From: Nageia nagi
Lineage: Eukaryota; Pinophyta
Assembly (NCBI GenBank): GCA_050084985.1
Contig: JBITNC010000001.1
Span: 162,812,001-162,876,000, forward strand
Direction of reading: 5' to 3'
Length of the DNA: 64,000 nt
A program made the position numbers and the translations under genes. Position 1 is the first letter of the stretch. Each line of letters starts with the position of its first letter. Below the pieces are notes generated by a model. It searched no databases, was not told the origin of the DNA, and saw nothing but the letters and a program-made list of their open reading frames with translations. This document shows, piece by piece, positions 12,185 through 24,360 of this stretch.

Positions 12185-12990
12185 TTACAATATGTTTGTT
12201 CTTGTTCTAGTTAGGTATAATAAACTCCCAATAATAGATCTATACATTATGTGATGAACTAATAGTGACTTATAATCCTTTTTGAGTTTACATCCAGTTG
12301 TCATGGGAGTGCCAACAAGCTTGTTATCTTCCATAGTAAACTTCCTAAGCATTTCTTTTACATATTTGACTTGAGAAATAAATAAACCTTTCTCTAATTG
12401 ATTTACTTGCATTCCTAGGAAGTATGATAACTCTCCACTCATATACATTTCAAAATCCTATTGCATTCTATGAGAAAACTCTTGACAAACATTATCTCTA
12501 CAACCTCAAAATATGATGTCATCCATATATATTACAACAATTAATTAATAATCTTATTCAGTCCAAACATAAAGATTATTTTCAATCATACCTTTCTTGA
12601 ATTTTTGCTACAATAAATAGTTGTCTAATCTTGAGTACCACACTCTTGAAGCTTTATTTATACCATACAATGCCTTTTTGAGCTTGCATACCATCTTTGT
12701 GTCTTCTACTAGTTGAAATCCATCTAATTTCTCTATGTACACTTCTTGTTCTAGTTGATCATTAAGAAATGTAGATTTTAGATCCATTTGATATAATTTA
12801 AAATGTTTATATATAGCTAAAGCAAAAATCATTCTTATAGTCTCTAATCTTGTAATGGGCATAAATGTCTCCTCAAAATCAATACCTTCTACTTGTGAAT
12901 ATCCTTTACACCAGTCTTGCTTTATTCCTCACTACTTACCCATCTTCATTTAATATATTTTTGAAAAAAATCATTTTTGTTCTAATTACA
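12185..12990 (-). pseudogene. Element A reverse transcriptase (copia)
   Basis: Copia-type RT. Minus-strand motifs in order: ETIRMIFALAIYKHFKLYQM with the first catalytic Asp in QMDLKSTFLN (12862-12608), KALYGINKASRVWYSRLD, the active-site YMDD intact at 12519-12530, then YFLGMQVNQLEKGLFISQ and SIIGSLLYLTRTRTNIL (12448-12185). Stops and a frame change separate the pieces around 12450-12600, and the N-terminal part is weak above 12900. Continuous with integrase upstream and RNase H downstream. Confidence 0.88.
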
Positions 12991-13394
12991 TTCTTCTCTA
13001 GTGGTCTTGGCACTAGTTCCCATGTCTAGTACTTCTCAATTTGACTAAGCTCCCCTTCCATGGCCTTAATCTAGTGTTCATCTTGGCTAGCTTCCATGAC
13101 TATCTTGGGCTCATTAATAGAAAATAATGAATAGTTTATTTATTCATGCATTTTTCCAAATCTTCTTTTTATTTGTACACCAACATGTGGATTACCTATA
13201 ATAATATCCTTTGGGTGATCTTTCTAAACATTTTCTATTGGGGTTTTTCAAGCACTTTTTTATTATTCTTCTTCTTCCTCTTCCTCTGATTCATTCTACA
13301 CTATAATTTCATCATAGGTGGGGCATTGTTCTTCTTGGTTAAATGTTGGAATAGTCCCTTAATCCACCTTCACATAAACAATCTCCATAATTTT

Positions 13395-14470
13395 TCTTAG
13401 CCTTTTTTTATAACAATTTTATGCTTTACTCTTAGATGAGTATCCAAGAAATATTCCCTCATCTTCTCTATCATCAAATTTGCCTAGATTTGCTTTAGTA
13501 TTCTTTATATAACATTTTCTATGAAACACTTTGAAATGCTTAACTATAGCTTTCCCTTCAAACCATAGCTCATAAGGTGTTGCATTTGTGTGAGGTTTGA
13601 GCATGTATCTATTTTGTATATACACAACAATGTGAATAGCCTCTTTTCAAAATATATCAACAACCTTAACTTCACTTAGCATTGTTGTAGCCATTTCTTG
13701 AATAGTTTTGTTCTTTCTTTCTACTACATTTTTTGTGGCATTTTTGTTACAAATAATTGCCTTTTGATGCCATACTTTTCACAATATTGAGCAAATTCTT
13801 CTGAATTAAGTTCTCCTTCTCTATCAGACCTGATACATTTTATCTTCTTGCCACTTTAATTTTTTTCCTGATTCTTGAAGATTTTGAACATTTAAAATGT
13901 CTCTGTCTTATGTCTCAAAAATAGAACCAATAGAACCCATACCATCCTTGACTAGTAATCAATAAATAGTATGAAATATTTGTATCCTTGTACACTCTAA
14001 GTTCTTATCGGATCACATAAATTAGTATTAACTAGCTCTAGAGGCTTGTTGTTGAAGTATTATTTTGATTTAAATGAGGTTTTGGTTTGTTTTCCTTTTT
14101 AGCAAGATGAAAATATACTATTTGTAGGCTTAGATATATCAAACATATCTCTCACTTCTTTATTTTCACTAATTTTTGCTAAGTTATCAAAGCTAATATA
14201 CCCAAGCCGTATATGCCATAACTAGCTCTCATTTTCTTGACCTAGGAAACAAGAGCCTTCAATTATATTGATAAGAGTATATAGGTTCCTAGTCATTCTA
14301 GCACCCATTCCTACTAATCTTCCACTCTTATCTCTTCTTATATCACAACCATTCTTCTTAAATATAACATTATTTCATTTATCATAGATCTAACTGATAC
14401 TTAGCAAGTTATGCTTTAGACCTACTACAAATAGCAAATCTTCAAATTTAACTCCTTTGATTTCTCCTAA
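13395..14470 (-). pseudogene. Element A integrase (GAG-pre-integrase plus rve core)
   Basis: Integrase inserts the cDNA into host DNA. The pre-integrase zinc-binding region is visible near 14180-14230 (WHIRLGYISFDNLAK), preceded by LLSISQICDK-like text. The core follows: an Asp in DLCDPIR near 14010-14030, IRSDREGELNSEEFAQYCEK near 13785-13850, and the downstream part with ATPYELWFEGKAIVKHFKVF and FDDREDEGIFLGYSSKSKA (13625-13419). The stretch is interrupted by stops and at least one frame change. Confidence 0.82.
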
Positions 14471-14542
14471 ATTTACTATTCCTTTTCTCATAATTTTGGC
14501 TCCATCATTATTACCAAATTTTATCAATTCTCCTTCATATTC

Positions 14543-14758
14543 TTACATATTTGCAAAATTCTTTTTTTCTCCAATCATGTGTTTAGAGCACTCACTATCT
14601 AAAATCCATGGTTTAACTTGATTTTTAACCTTTAAGGTTGTTTGGACAATTAAATATTTCTTGCTCTCATCTTTCTCTTTTCCTTTTTCAACCCATTTCT
14701 TCTTAGATTTAGCTTCTTGCATAGATGTTATTTTCTCTTCCTTTAGTTGTGGTTGCAA
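14543..14758 (-). pseudogene. Element A protease region
   Basis: The aspartic protease would cut the gag-pol polyprotein. The frame contains a Lys/Glu-rich lead and then VKPWILDSECSKHM, where copia elements have WILDSGCSxHM. The active-site glycine is replaced by Glu while the Asp is kept. It lies between the gag zinc knuckle and the pre-integrase region as expected. Confidence 0.8.
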
Positions 14759-14879
14759 TATTTTCTTTATAGATGGCCACTTTCTCTCATTTTGAAACTA
14801 TTGTTTGGGTAAATTTATTGGCTTGCTTCTACATTATCAATAATAAGTCTTGCAAAGTATCAAAATAGTTATGATGTAT

Positions 14880-16510
14880 GAATTTGACCTATCTATTATT
14901 CATTCTATAGTCATCTTTCTTATGACCAAACTAATTACACTTAAAATAGTATCCCTAAAAAGTATAATTGCTAGAATAATAATAACCAGCATAAGGATTA
15001 TACGACCTATTTTGCTAATAATAGTTGTTAATGGCCCTCCTTAGTGTCTCCCTTGATCATCTTTCAACTTTAATGAATCCTTCATCATTATTTTCACTCT
15101 TCCCATTTGAATGATTGGTATCTTGTTGAGTTCTTGGATGATTGATATTGTATTGGCTATTTATTTTGACATGATCTTCTTTTTATTTGAGTTGTTGATT
15201 CTTCATAGATTACTTAGAATTGGTTTTGATACATCCTTCATATGTCAAGCTTGGAAATTCTCTTGATTCAAATCCCAAACCAAATTTTATGTGTGAATCT
15301 CTTTGCGATTGAAGAAGTTCATCTAGCCTCTCTCCCCTTTCTAACAATTTGTAATTAGTCTTTACTTGGTAAATTAGATTTTCAATTTTGAGTCAGCCCA
15401 ATGATTTCTTCCTCATATTTTTGAAAAACATTTATTTATCCAGCTAGCTTATCTTGCAATGACTCTTCAATTACTTTAGCTTTGTCACCCTTAACATTGA
15501 GCTATTCAATTGTAGCATTTACCTCTTCAAGATTCTTTTTCAGCCTCTTATCCTTTTTCCTCTCAATATCCAAATCATATAAGGTTGATATTATCTCCCC
15601 TTAGAAATTGACCACTACCTGTAGCTCTTCCACATCATTTCCATTTCTTATCTCTAATCCATTTCCACTAATTTCTTCTACTAGAAAAAGTGATTCTTGT
15701 TGTTCTTCTTGAGCTTCTTCATTCATGCTTTTATCATTTTCACTTTCATAGTCTTGAGTTAAAAAGCTCTTCTTCTTAGAGGTAGTTTTCCTAATCTTTT
15801 TATCATATTGATTTTTATTATCCTTTTCTTTGTAGGGATATATGCTACCAAAGTATCTTACTCCACCATAGCTAAAATATTTAAATGGGAGCTTTCCTTT
15901 ATATTTTCCTCAACCGTATCTTAATATTCTGATAACATTAGACTCTTCTAAGTTTAATGAATTTGCTAACTCATATTTAGATTTCTCTTTGATATTATTA
16001 GAGAATTTGAATCCAACTTAATGATCAACAATTTTTTCTTTTTCAATCATCATTTCATAGGTTTTAAAAGACCTGTGTAGTTCATCTAAGTTAAAAGCAT
16101 TGAGATCTTTATCTTCCTCAATCACTAAAACTTTTGAATCAAATCATGGAGAAAAAGATCTAAGCACTTTCTTGAAAAAAAAAAAAAAAATCTTTGATTT
16201 CCTCTCCAAATCCTCAAATTATAGTGATTACTTCATTTAACCTTAGCATATATGAGGTTTCATCCTCTCCTTCATTCACTTTTAAACTTTCAAATTGGGT
16301 TTTAATTATTTGCATCTTTGCCTCTTTTATTTTTACATCACCATCATGAATATTCTTTAGTTTATCCCATATTTCCTTTGCACTCTTGCATCCCATAAAT
16401 TTGATGAGTTCACTATCAACCATCCCATACATGATGGCATTCTTCACCTTAGAACCATTCACAAATAGCTTTTTCCTAGCTGCATCTACAGGAGGAGTAG
16501 TAGGATCCAT
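14880..16510 (-). pseudogene. Element A gag, Sirevirus type
   Basis: Gag forms the particle and binds the RNA. The N-terminal copia gag core is open at 16510-16214 (GCKSAKEIWDKLKNIHDGD, then LKVNEGEDETSYMLRLNEV). Further pieces follow: LDELHRSFKTYEMMIEKEK near 16000-16090, an acidic stretch near 15700, a coiled-coil stretch near 15450-15600, and ERLDELLQSQRDSHIKFGLG near 15300-15330, a block typical of Sirevirus gag. A damaged zinc knuckle (YFKCNxFGHKK) lies at about 14903-14945. A run of about 15 A residues near 16177 marks one probable slippage site. Several stops and frame changes. Confidence 0.82.
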
Positions 16511-16691
16511 GTATTCATTAGTAACTACTTCTCATACATCATAACCTAGGTGCTGAGGTAGGTTTGCATTTTGATCTTCCAATAAGCATAGTTTGTACCT
16601 TCAAATACAAGTACTTTTTAAGATGAGAATCCTTCACTACTTGCCATGATTCCACTCCTTGAATCTTCTTAATCAATTAGACCTTATAGGA

Positions 16692-16710
16692 GTCTAGCTT
16701 TGATATCAAT
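16692..16710 (-). other. Primer-binding site of element A
   Basis: Minus-strand TTGATATCAAAGCTAG lies next to the 5' LTR and matches the initiator tRNA-Met complement TGGTATCAGAGC with a few transitions. It marks where minus-strand DNA synthesis began and fixes the element's orientation. Confidence 0.8.
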
Positions 16711-16713
16711 TAT

Positions 16714-18968
16714 TGATCTAGTGGAGACACTAAGAGTGGAGCGAATTAGTGTATTTTGAAAATTTCAAACTTATTTCAAAGATAAAACTAATTAACAATC
16801 AATATGAAATTAAAGCACACATTCAAGAAGCATTCAACATGCAACACCATATTTATAATGGAAATCTAATATGGGAAAAACCACTATGTCAAATGGAATG
16901 CTTGATCTCCCAATCAAATCCATCCAAAATGGTTGACCTCTTACAATGTTGAATAGAATCCACTATCATGATTAGCATCCACTAACCCTCTTTTGCAAAA
17001 ACCACTGCAAAGAAATTACAACTTTTGACTAAGCACCCACTTAGGTTTTTCAATTATCATAAAAAAGGTGACATATAAAATACCTTCACTATTATAGAAT
17101 ACTCAATGATTAAATTTCATACAATCTACTTTTTTGCTTCTTTTCTCCTTCACACTTTTTACAACATACTTCTCTTCTCCTCTCTATATTTCTTATTTCT
17201 CCACTCTACACCTTCTTATAATTACAACAACTGCAATCATTTTAGTCACCTTGCAACCTTATATCCATTTACAATTCTTTCTTCCTTTAGGTTGCATGAT
17301 GATATCTACTTCTAATTGGTTGAATGCATTGGCTATACATTTTTTACTACATGAAGTAGTGGATGGAGTATCACACATTTTCCTTCTTAAGATTTGACTC
17401 CCTTTTCCATATTTTCTTTTGGCTTTCATGGTTTTATCATTGGTTGTGTAACCACCTTCATCATCACATAAGGCCTTTAACAACTACATAAGTTCTTCTC
17501 TAATCACATAACAGTTCATGCCTCTACACAAACTTCATCTTATATAATGTGTCACTTGTATATATAATGCATGCTTTCTCCAGATAATCATCATGTTCAC
17601 CATATAAAGTTCCTCTTCTTCACATATCTAATTTGGTCTTTGCATAATGTAGGTTTCCATTGCATAAGGTTTTGGTTATCTACATAACATCAATCTATTA
17701 TTCATAATGTTTGGACTCTCTGCATAAGGCTTGAACCTTCTACATAATGCCTCTAGTCATCTCTAACAAATCTCTACATAATCTTATCTCTATTTGCATA
17801 GGATACTCCTCTACATAGGACCTCACTTCTTCGCATAACATCATTCCTCTCTAAATAAGGCTCTATATCTTCACATAATCCTAATTTCTTATGTACAATA
17901 CCTATCTAAATAAGTATTTAACCATTTGCATTCTCCTTGAGGTAATCTGTATCTAAACCAAGTCATTCCATAGTGTCTTTTGAAGAGTTTGTACTTTGAA
18001 AGGCAAAGAGATCATCACTTTGAAAGGCAAAGAGATCATCAAGCTCATCTGCATTCTAGAAATACATGTGATAAGGGAAATATGTACTTTAGAAGGTTTT
18101 GACATCATAATATTTCTCTCCACATCAAAAACTTAGAAATGTAAAAGAAATATGCACTCTAAAAGGTGTTAATGTCATAGGGTTTCTTTGTATCTCAAAA
18201 ATACTGTAATACATGGAATATCAACACTCTAAAGATCATTGATTCCATAAGGTTTCTCCACATCTAAATTCACATTTATTTACATAAGCATTAAAGCCTC
18301 TAAATAAAGCTTCATTTCTCAGTAAAATACTAGAATCTTCCATATAATATTTGTACATGATGGCATCATCACCTTCACTACATCATTCTTTCGACCATAT
18401 TCAACATGCATGAAAAAGATTGAAAATCCAATCAAATACCAACATAGATGTCATTCATGCATGCTAGGACTAGATATCTCTTAAACATACAATCCAAAAT
18501 ATCATCTCCCTTTTAGAAACTAAATCTTTCTCAATGCATAATCTTGTATGATTATGGTGGAGATCTGGCATAATTAGAGTAGTTGAACTTTGCCAAAATC
18601 ATGGTAAAATATAATATGTTATGTTATGGCCATTTTAACATTGTTTTGATTATGATGGAGATATAACAAAATTAGAAAGGTAAGCTTTACCCAAATGATG
18701 ATAGAATAGAATAAGTTATTTTAAAGCAAATTCCATTAGAAAGTGTATTTTCCTCTTCATTTGAATTACACAAAACTCCAACAAAATCTTGCCAATAAAT
18801 ACTACCAAAACTTTGGCAAAATATGTTCCTCCTCTTAGACATATGGTAAACATTCTCATACATATTTCAACATGACTAAACTTGATTCCTTTTGATATTG
18901 TGGCATATGTATAGACTCCTTTGATAATAATGATAACACCAACACAAGCAATAAGCATATGGCCAACA
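16714..18968 (-). repeat. 5' LTR of element A
   Basis: Direct repeat of 9123-11391, about 2.25 kb. On the minus strand it begins TGTTGGCCATATGC and ends CACTAGATCA next to the PBS. Its first base lies directly against the first base of the 5' LTR of element B, reading GGCCAACA then TGTTGATC on the plus strand. It contains the same clusters of short CTTATG-type motifs as the other copy. Confidence 0.9.
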
Positions 18969-20553
18969 TGTTGATCTATGTTGATGTTTGTATGGTTATC
19001 ATTGTTATCAAAATGCATGCTCATTCCATAATATCAAAGAATACCAATAGAGGAAGATTTTTGATGTCAAAGGAGTAACAAGAAAAAAAAAATTTAAGTT
19101 TTGACAGTAGTTATAGGTATCTCGATTTGGATGGCCTTGTCAAAATCAAATGCTAAAAAAAATGAAGTTATCTAATTTCTCTATTTTTTTGCCAAAATTT
19201 GGTTTTCTCTACTCTATCAAATCTTTTCCAAAATTGAATGATTCAAAAAAGGGCTAAGTATAACATTATTCTATCTTTTTTCTATTTTTAAAAAAAAAAT
19301 TCTATTCCAATACTACTTGATCTTTGTCAAAATCAAATGACACAAAAAATAGCTAAGTATAATATTATTCTATTTTACTTCTATTTTGTCAAATTTTTTA
19401 TATTCCAATACTACAGAATCTTTACAAAAATTAAATAAAGTTATGCACTATGACAAGGGCATATGTGAATAGAGAAAGACTTTTTCAGAAATATTCCAAA
19501 GGTAGCCAAAGGTGTTATGTGATAGTAAATAAGCTTATGCAGAGGTAACAACTCTCAAGTGATGAAGATAGCCCTTATGTAGAAAGCACAAATCGTATGT
19601 AGCGGATCAATGTCATATGTGGAGAAGAAAGTGTTTATGCAACTAATGCAAGGTTTATGCAGAGCTTACAATCCTTATGTAGAGAATGACATGCTTATGT
19701 AGATAAAACTAGCCTTATGCATAGAAGAATAAGATTATGTGAATATATAGAGCCTTATGCAAAGAGAAATGATATTTTTGAGTGCCTACATGCATGCAAA
19801 GTATTAGATTTAAATGGTAGTACAATGAATATGATTAGCTATCATATTAATTATGAACATCATGTAGTAACAGTTGAGGAAGTGATCACTCTCATTGAGA
19901 AGATGAGTAACTAAAAAATAGTTACAATATTAACATGTTAGTCATAGACATCTGGAGCTAATGAAGGTAAGTGTATGAGTAACTATCGATCATGTAATCA
20001 TGGGTTTGCATGCACATTGAAGTGTATGCTAATTGTGGCTTGATGAAGTGAGTGTCAAGGGTATCTATTTATATTAATTGGCATTGGAGTGTTGAAGTAG
20101 TGTGGGTATATGAGAGAGGTGAATGTTGTCAAAATAGACATTATATATCAAAGAGGTGAATGTTTCTAGAATAGTGATTGAATATCGAAGAAGGTAATGC
20201 TACCATTGAGACAAACTAATTACATTGTCAATTAGGGCAACATGATGGCTATGGAGATCATGAATACCTATTTTTATAATTGGGTGTGTGTAGTTTACTA
20301 AACTAGACCATTGAGGGTCTTCTAAGATAGAGTTGGCAAGTTGGGATGGATTTGAACCATGATCCAAGCAGTCTTATTTAGGGATGTAGCCAAAATGATG
20401 AACCTCATTATATATAGTGTTATGTGATGTTTTCTTGATGTTCTTGGTTTGTTTTATTTTAATTCTTATTGCATTGATTTTAAGCACTCAAGATTTAAGT
20501 TGAAACTTTAAAATATTGATTCACCCCCTCTCAATTTCATTGTGTCACTAACA
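18969..20553 (+). repeat. 5' LTR of element B
   Basis: Begins TGTTGATCTATG and ends CACTAACA just before the PBS. About twelve short motifs of the CTTATGTAGA / CTTATGCAGAG kind are clustered at about 19498-19765, matching the Sirevirus pattern also present in element A in the opposite orientation. It is shorter than the 3' copy mainly because a block of about 140 bases, present at about 38991-39146 in the 3' copy, is missing near 20340. Confidence 0.9.
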
Positions 20554-20554
20554 A

Positions 20555-20574
20555 TTCATATAAGAGCTAGATCC
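20555..20574 (+). other. Primer-binding site of element B
   Basis: TTCATATAAGAGCTAGATCC lies directly after the 5' LTR and resembles the initiator tRNA-Met complement TGGTATCAGAGC plus following bases. Confidence 0.75.
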
Positions 20575-20629
20575 ATGAAAGATAAGCTTAACCAACTTAG
20601 GGAGATCTTGGATTAGTCATAATAGAAAA

Positions 20630-22080
20630 GAGAAAAGTAAAAAAGAAGGCTTTCAAATCTACTCATGTTTGGACAAAGAAAACAAAAGATGAAATATTAT
20701 CCATAGCCTCTAAGATATAATAAATTGTTCATCCAAATCAAGAGATACAAGTTGTAGTTGACCTTGGAGGAGAGCTCATAGCTACTCTTGAAGACTTGGA
20801 TGCTGAAAGAAGGAAGAATAAAATACCTTCTAAGAAGTTAAATGAATATGGAGATAAATTTAAATATTTATGTATACAACTTCAACAAGTTAAGAAGACA
20901 CAAGCTTATATCAATAGTAAAGTCTATAGCATATCTAATGAAGAGCTTGCCATCTTGAAGATATAGTTGGAAGTAACCTTGGCAAAGGAAAATTCCTTGA
21001 GATTACATGTGGAATAATGCAATATGCATGAAGAGATAGCAAGAAAATTTATTTAAGATCTAAAGCTACAAATGGAAGATGCCACCACATTGAAGATAAG
21101 GGAGAAAAAAGTATCCTATAACAAACTTGAAGAAGAGATTATTTTATTGAAAAGGAAATTAGATGAGGCTATTAAAAAATTGATAACCAACCTCAAGTTT
21201 AAGAAGAGCACTGAGATTCTGAATGACATGCTAAGATGGCAAAGATACCCCAAGATTAAGTATGGTCTTGGATATGATGCAAAACAACCTTCATCCTCCA
21301 ATGTTGTAGATAAGAAGAGTTTAGATGTTGCTAGCAGAAGGAAAAAGGAGAAAGAGGTTGATTCATCAAAGCTACTGGAAAAAGATAAACAAGTTGAAAA
21401 GAAAGGTGAAAATAATCCATTGAAGTAGAGAGGACCTACACCACACCAAAATAAGTAAAAGAGATTTTATCCATCTCATCCTATCAATAATAATGTATTT
21501 TATGGTTATTATTTTAAATGCAATCAATAGGGACACAAGGTAGCAAGATGTAGAACACATGTCATGTATAGAAAATCTATAAGATAAGGCTCTTTTTTAT
21601 CTATGGTAGATGATAATGTGAAATGTTATAGATGCAATTAATTTTGTTATAAGGTGGCTAATTGTGAACTATATATTAGATCAAATAATTATGATCATAG
21701 AAATACTTTTGCTTATTTGATTGATTATAATGTAAAATATTTTAAATGCAATAATAATGGACACATAGTAAGATTTGGTAGAAAGCCTCTTACATTTAAT
21801 AGGTGGCAGGATAATAGATTCCATCAACCATAGAGAAGACAATAGAGAAAAGGAAGAAACTATTATAAGCATCAAAGAATGAAGAATGAAAATTTTTTGA
21901 AAATGCAAATAAGACAACCTCTAAGGAGAAATAACCTGTATGCTAGAGAAGACAAATCCATACCCAGACATAGGAAGGTATGGAGAAAGAAAATAATGGA
22001 GGGAGCTTGTTCCATTGGCCAATTGATTAATTCTATAAAATAAATGGGAGTGATCACACTTCCACACCATTAACAAGATT
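20630..22080 (+). pseudogene. Element B gag remnant with three damaged zinc knuckles
   Basis: Sirevirus gag, second half only. Visible blocks: ELIATLEDLDAERRKNK near 20770-20825, a long coiled-coil region, EEEIILLKRKLDEAIKK and TNLKFKKSTEILND, then YPKIKYGLGYDAKQPSSS (21072-21428 is open), followed by three zinc-knuckle-like motifs at about 21504-21550, 21620-21665 and 21735-21785, each lacking at least one Cys or His. The N-terminal gag core that element A still has was not found after the PBS. Stops are present at several sites. The frame ends just before the C insertion. Confidence 0.82.
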
Positions 22081-22939
22081 AATGGTAGCATATCCTTTGA
22101 GGGAGCTGTAACAACCCATCCAATTGCACTATTAAGACTCAAGTACTATCGAAGATTATAATGAGATTAAATTTGAATTATGTTAAGTGATAACTAATTT
22201 TGAATAGATATATACTTTATTTGTGGTAGTTTGATGTTGGATTTGAGATTTATGACATAGGTTATAGCTTGACTCAAGATGGAAAATGTGGATAAAGACC
22301 CAAGGGACCAACGGTGTGTTGGTCATGGGAACGAAAGGGTAAGAGAGAGGAAATGATTGATATTGGTTCACTAACAATTCCTAATGATCATCATAGATCA
22401 TTTATATGCATAACACAACTATTAAACATGATTATCAATTTTGATAATGAATGTGTGGATGTGTTTGTGTACTAATGACTTTACCATGCAGGACGAAGGG
22501 ATCATTGTAGGTAAAATGATTGTTAAAACTTTTTTATGCATTTTTGAAATTTATTTCAAAAGAGGCAAGGAATATTTTATTCTTTTGAATTCAAATTTTT
22601 ACTTAAGGTTTTTAATAAAATGGGGTGAAATTTAAATATGATAGTAAAAAAGGACTATTACCACTTTATGGATGTTATAATGGTATTCTGGTAAGTTATG
22701 AAAATAAATGAGATAGAATCCCCACCTACCTTGTTTCTTTATGTTAGGTGTAGGAAATAATTGGCCTTAATTTATAAGCTAATATAAAAGATTCCAAAAT
22801 ATTTTATGTCACCACACTTGCCAATAAATTTAATTTAGACCCACCTCACATAAAAAAATAAAATACTTACATCTTCCCCATAAAAATTATTGAAGGGGAT
22901 GAGTAAACATTTATTTGGAACTATTATAGCCACCTTGGA

Positions 22940-22949
22940 TATAAATAAA
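22940..22949 (+). promoter_or_regulatory. TATA box in 5' LTR of element C
   Basis: TATAAATAAA, conserved at 32751-32760 in the other LTR and followed in both by GTGGAACCTTAG and a conserved stretch with ACTACACTACCACACTATTA. This is the likely core promoter of the element. If so, transcription starts near 22970 and the R plus U5 part of the LTR is about 4.3 kb. Confidence 0.6.
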
Positions 22950-24154
22950 GGGTGGAACCTTAGTAAAACTACACTACCACACTATTAATTTAATTCATCA
23001 TTCATAAGCTTTGGGTCTAAAGCTCCATGGAGAAGAGAAGCCTCTCCCCCTCTCAAGTTTAAGTGCTTTAGTTTTTGCATTTTAGTTAATTCCTAGCTAA
23101 GATATGGATTCATTTGATATTATTTGGTATGTTTTGATGAAAAATAATACTTGATGAGGTTAATTACTATAAATAGTAGTATATTTCTTGAAGACACATT
23201 ATTTTTTTTATTTGAAAGTCTACATGGGAAGCCTTGTCTCTATAGTTAAAATAAGGTATAGTTTAATATTTGTATGCATTATTCTTATGGTGGGGTTACA
23301 TATTTTATTGATAGGATAATTTCTTTTATTGGTGAACAAGACTATTGTATGTGCTCTTCATGCCATGAATACTCTCAAGGAAGTCTACTTAAGCATTATC
23401 TTAAGAAATGCCCTTAGCTTTATGTCATCCTCATAGGCATTCTAGCAAGTTCTTCTCATCCTTTTTTTTTAAGATCATGGAATAGCATAAGAAGAAGGCT
23501 TGAGAATATGTTTACATTGTATGCTTCTCCCCCATGATGGCATTGAGACCTATTACCTCACCTAGATGGATTTTTAATCGATTGGGAATGCCATTATGAG
23601 ATTAGCTCCCACTCATTTCCATTATGGAAGGAGTGAAGTTGAGGGAGGTAATTAAATATGATTCCCTTCCACCTAACCCATAATCAATTTTTTTATGGTT
23701 TATTCCTCCAAGAATAATTCACTTTATTACCATTCAATCCAATTCCTATGCTCACACATTCTTGGGTATTTGAAACTAGTAGGATAGGGGTCACCTTTCT
23801 TATGGGATCATTTGGGAAGCCATCTCCTGCCATAAGTAATACTTTTCTTGAATTCCTATCATATGAACCCCCTCTCCTTTCTCTACATTCTCTTTAAATA
23901 TTTATGCCATTGGATAATATACAAGATCTCTAAGTTATGTTGATAGATTACCACTCTTGACAAGATCTATACATTGTATTCTGATTATGAGTCATGCTCA
24001 AGCACTAAAGGTGAATTTACCATTTCCTAGCCTCAAATGAACTCAATAGTTGAGGTACTATTTCACTAAGGGGTAGTAATATGATAAGGTGAATACCTTT
24101 AAATCTAATGTTCTCCATCTTTGTAATCAATACCTCTTAAAATTATTCAAGGAG

Positions 24155-24360
24155 TTGAACACTATGGGTAGTGCTAAGTAATAGGGAGGATATTCATCTA
24201 ATATAGGTAACACCAAGTAGTAGGGAGGTTGTCCATATACTATGGGTAGCACCAAGTAGTAGGGAGGTTGTCTATCCACTACAGAAAGCACCAAGTAATA
24301 GGGATATTGTTAACTAAGTAATAGGGATGTTTTACATCAAGTAATAGGGATGCTTTTTGG
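24155..24360 (+). repeat. Short tandem repeat inside 5' LTR of C
   Basis: Five to seven degenerate units of about 28-40 bases built on AGCACCAAGTAGTAGGGAGG and TTGTCTATCCACTAT. The same array is present in the 3' LTR at about 33965-34205, so it predates insertion of this copy. Confidence 0.8.

Larger units (their letters stand above)
9123..18968 (-). mobile_element. Sirevirus-type Ty1/copia LTR retrotransposon 'A' (degenerate)
   Basis: A near full-length copia element on the minus strand: 5' LTR at 16714-18968, PBS at 16692-16710, gag, protease, integrase, RT and RNase H in the copia order, two polypurine tracts and the 3' LTR at 9123-11391. The Sirevirus (Maximus/SIRE) lineage is supported by the long LTRs (about 2.26 kb), the long coiled-coil second half of gag, and the doubled GGGGGAG polypurine tract preceded by the GTTTTGAAAATAATG-type motif that is conserved in that group. 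All coding regions carry stops and frameshifts, and the two LTRs differ at many positions, so the insertion is old. No clean 5-bp target duplication was found. Confidence 0.9.

Noticed and set aside
20554-20600. tRNA gene at the LTR border of B
   Set aside because: Only the short primer-binding complement of tRNA-Met is present. No cloverleaf could be folded by eye here, at 16692 or at 27262.
24155-24360. CRISPR-like repeats in element C
   Set aside because: Degenerate units of unequal length inside an LTR and repeated in the other LTR.
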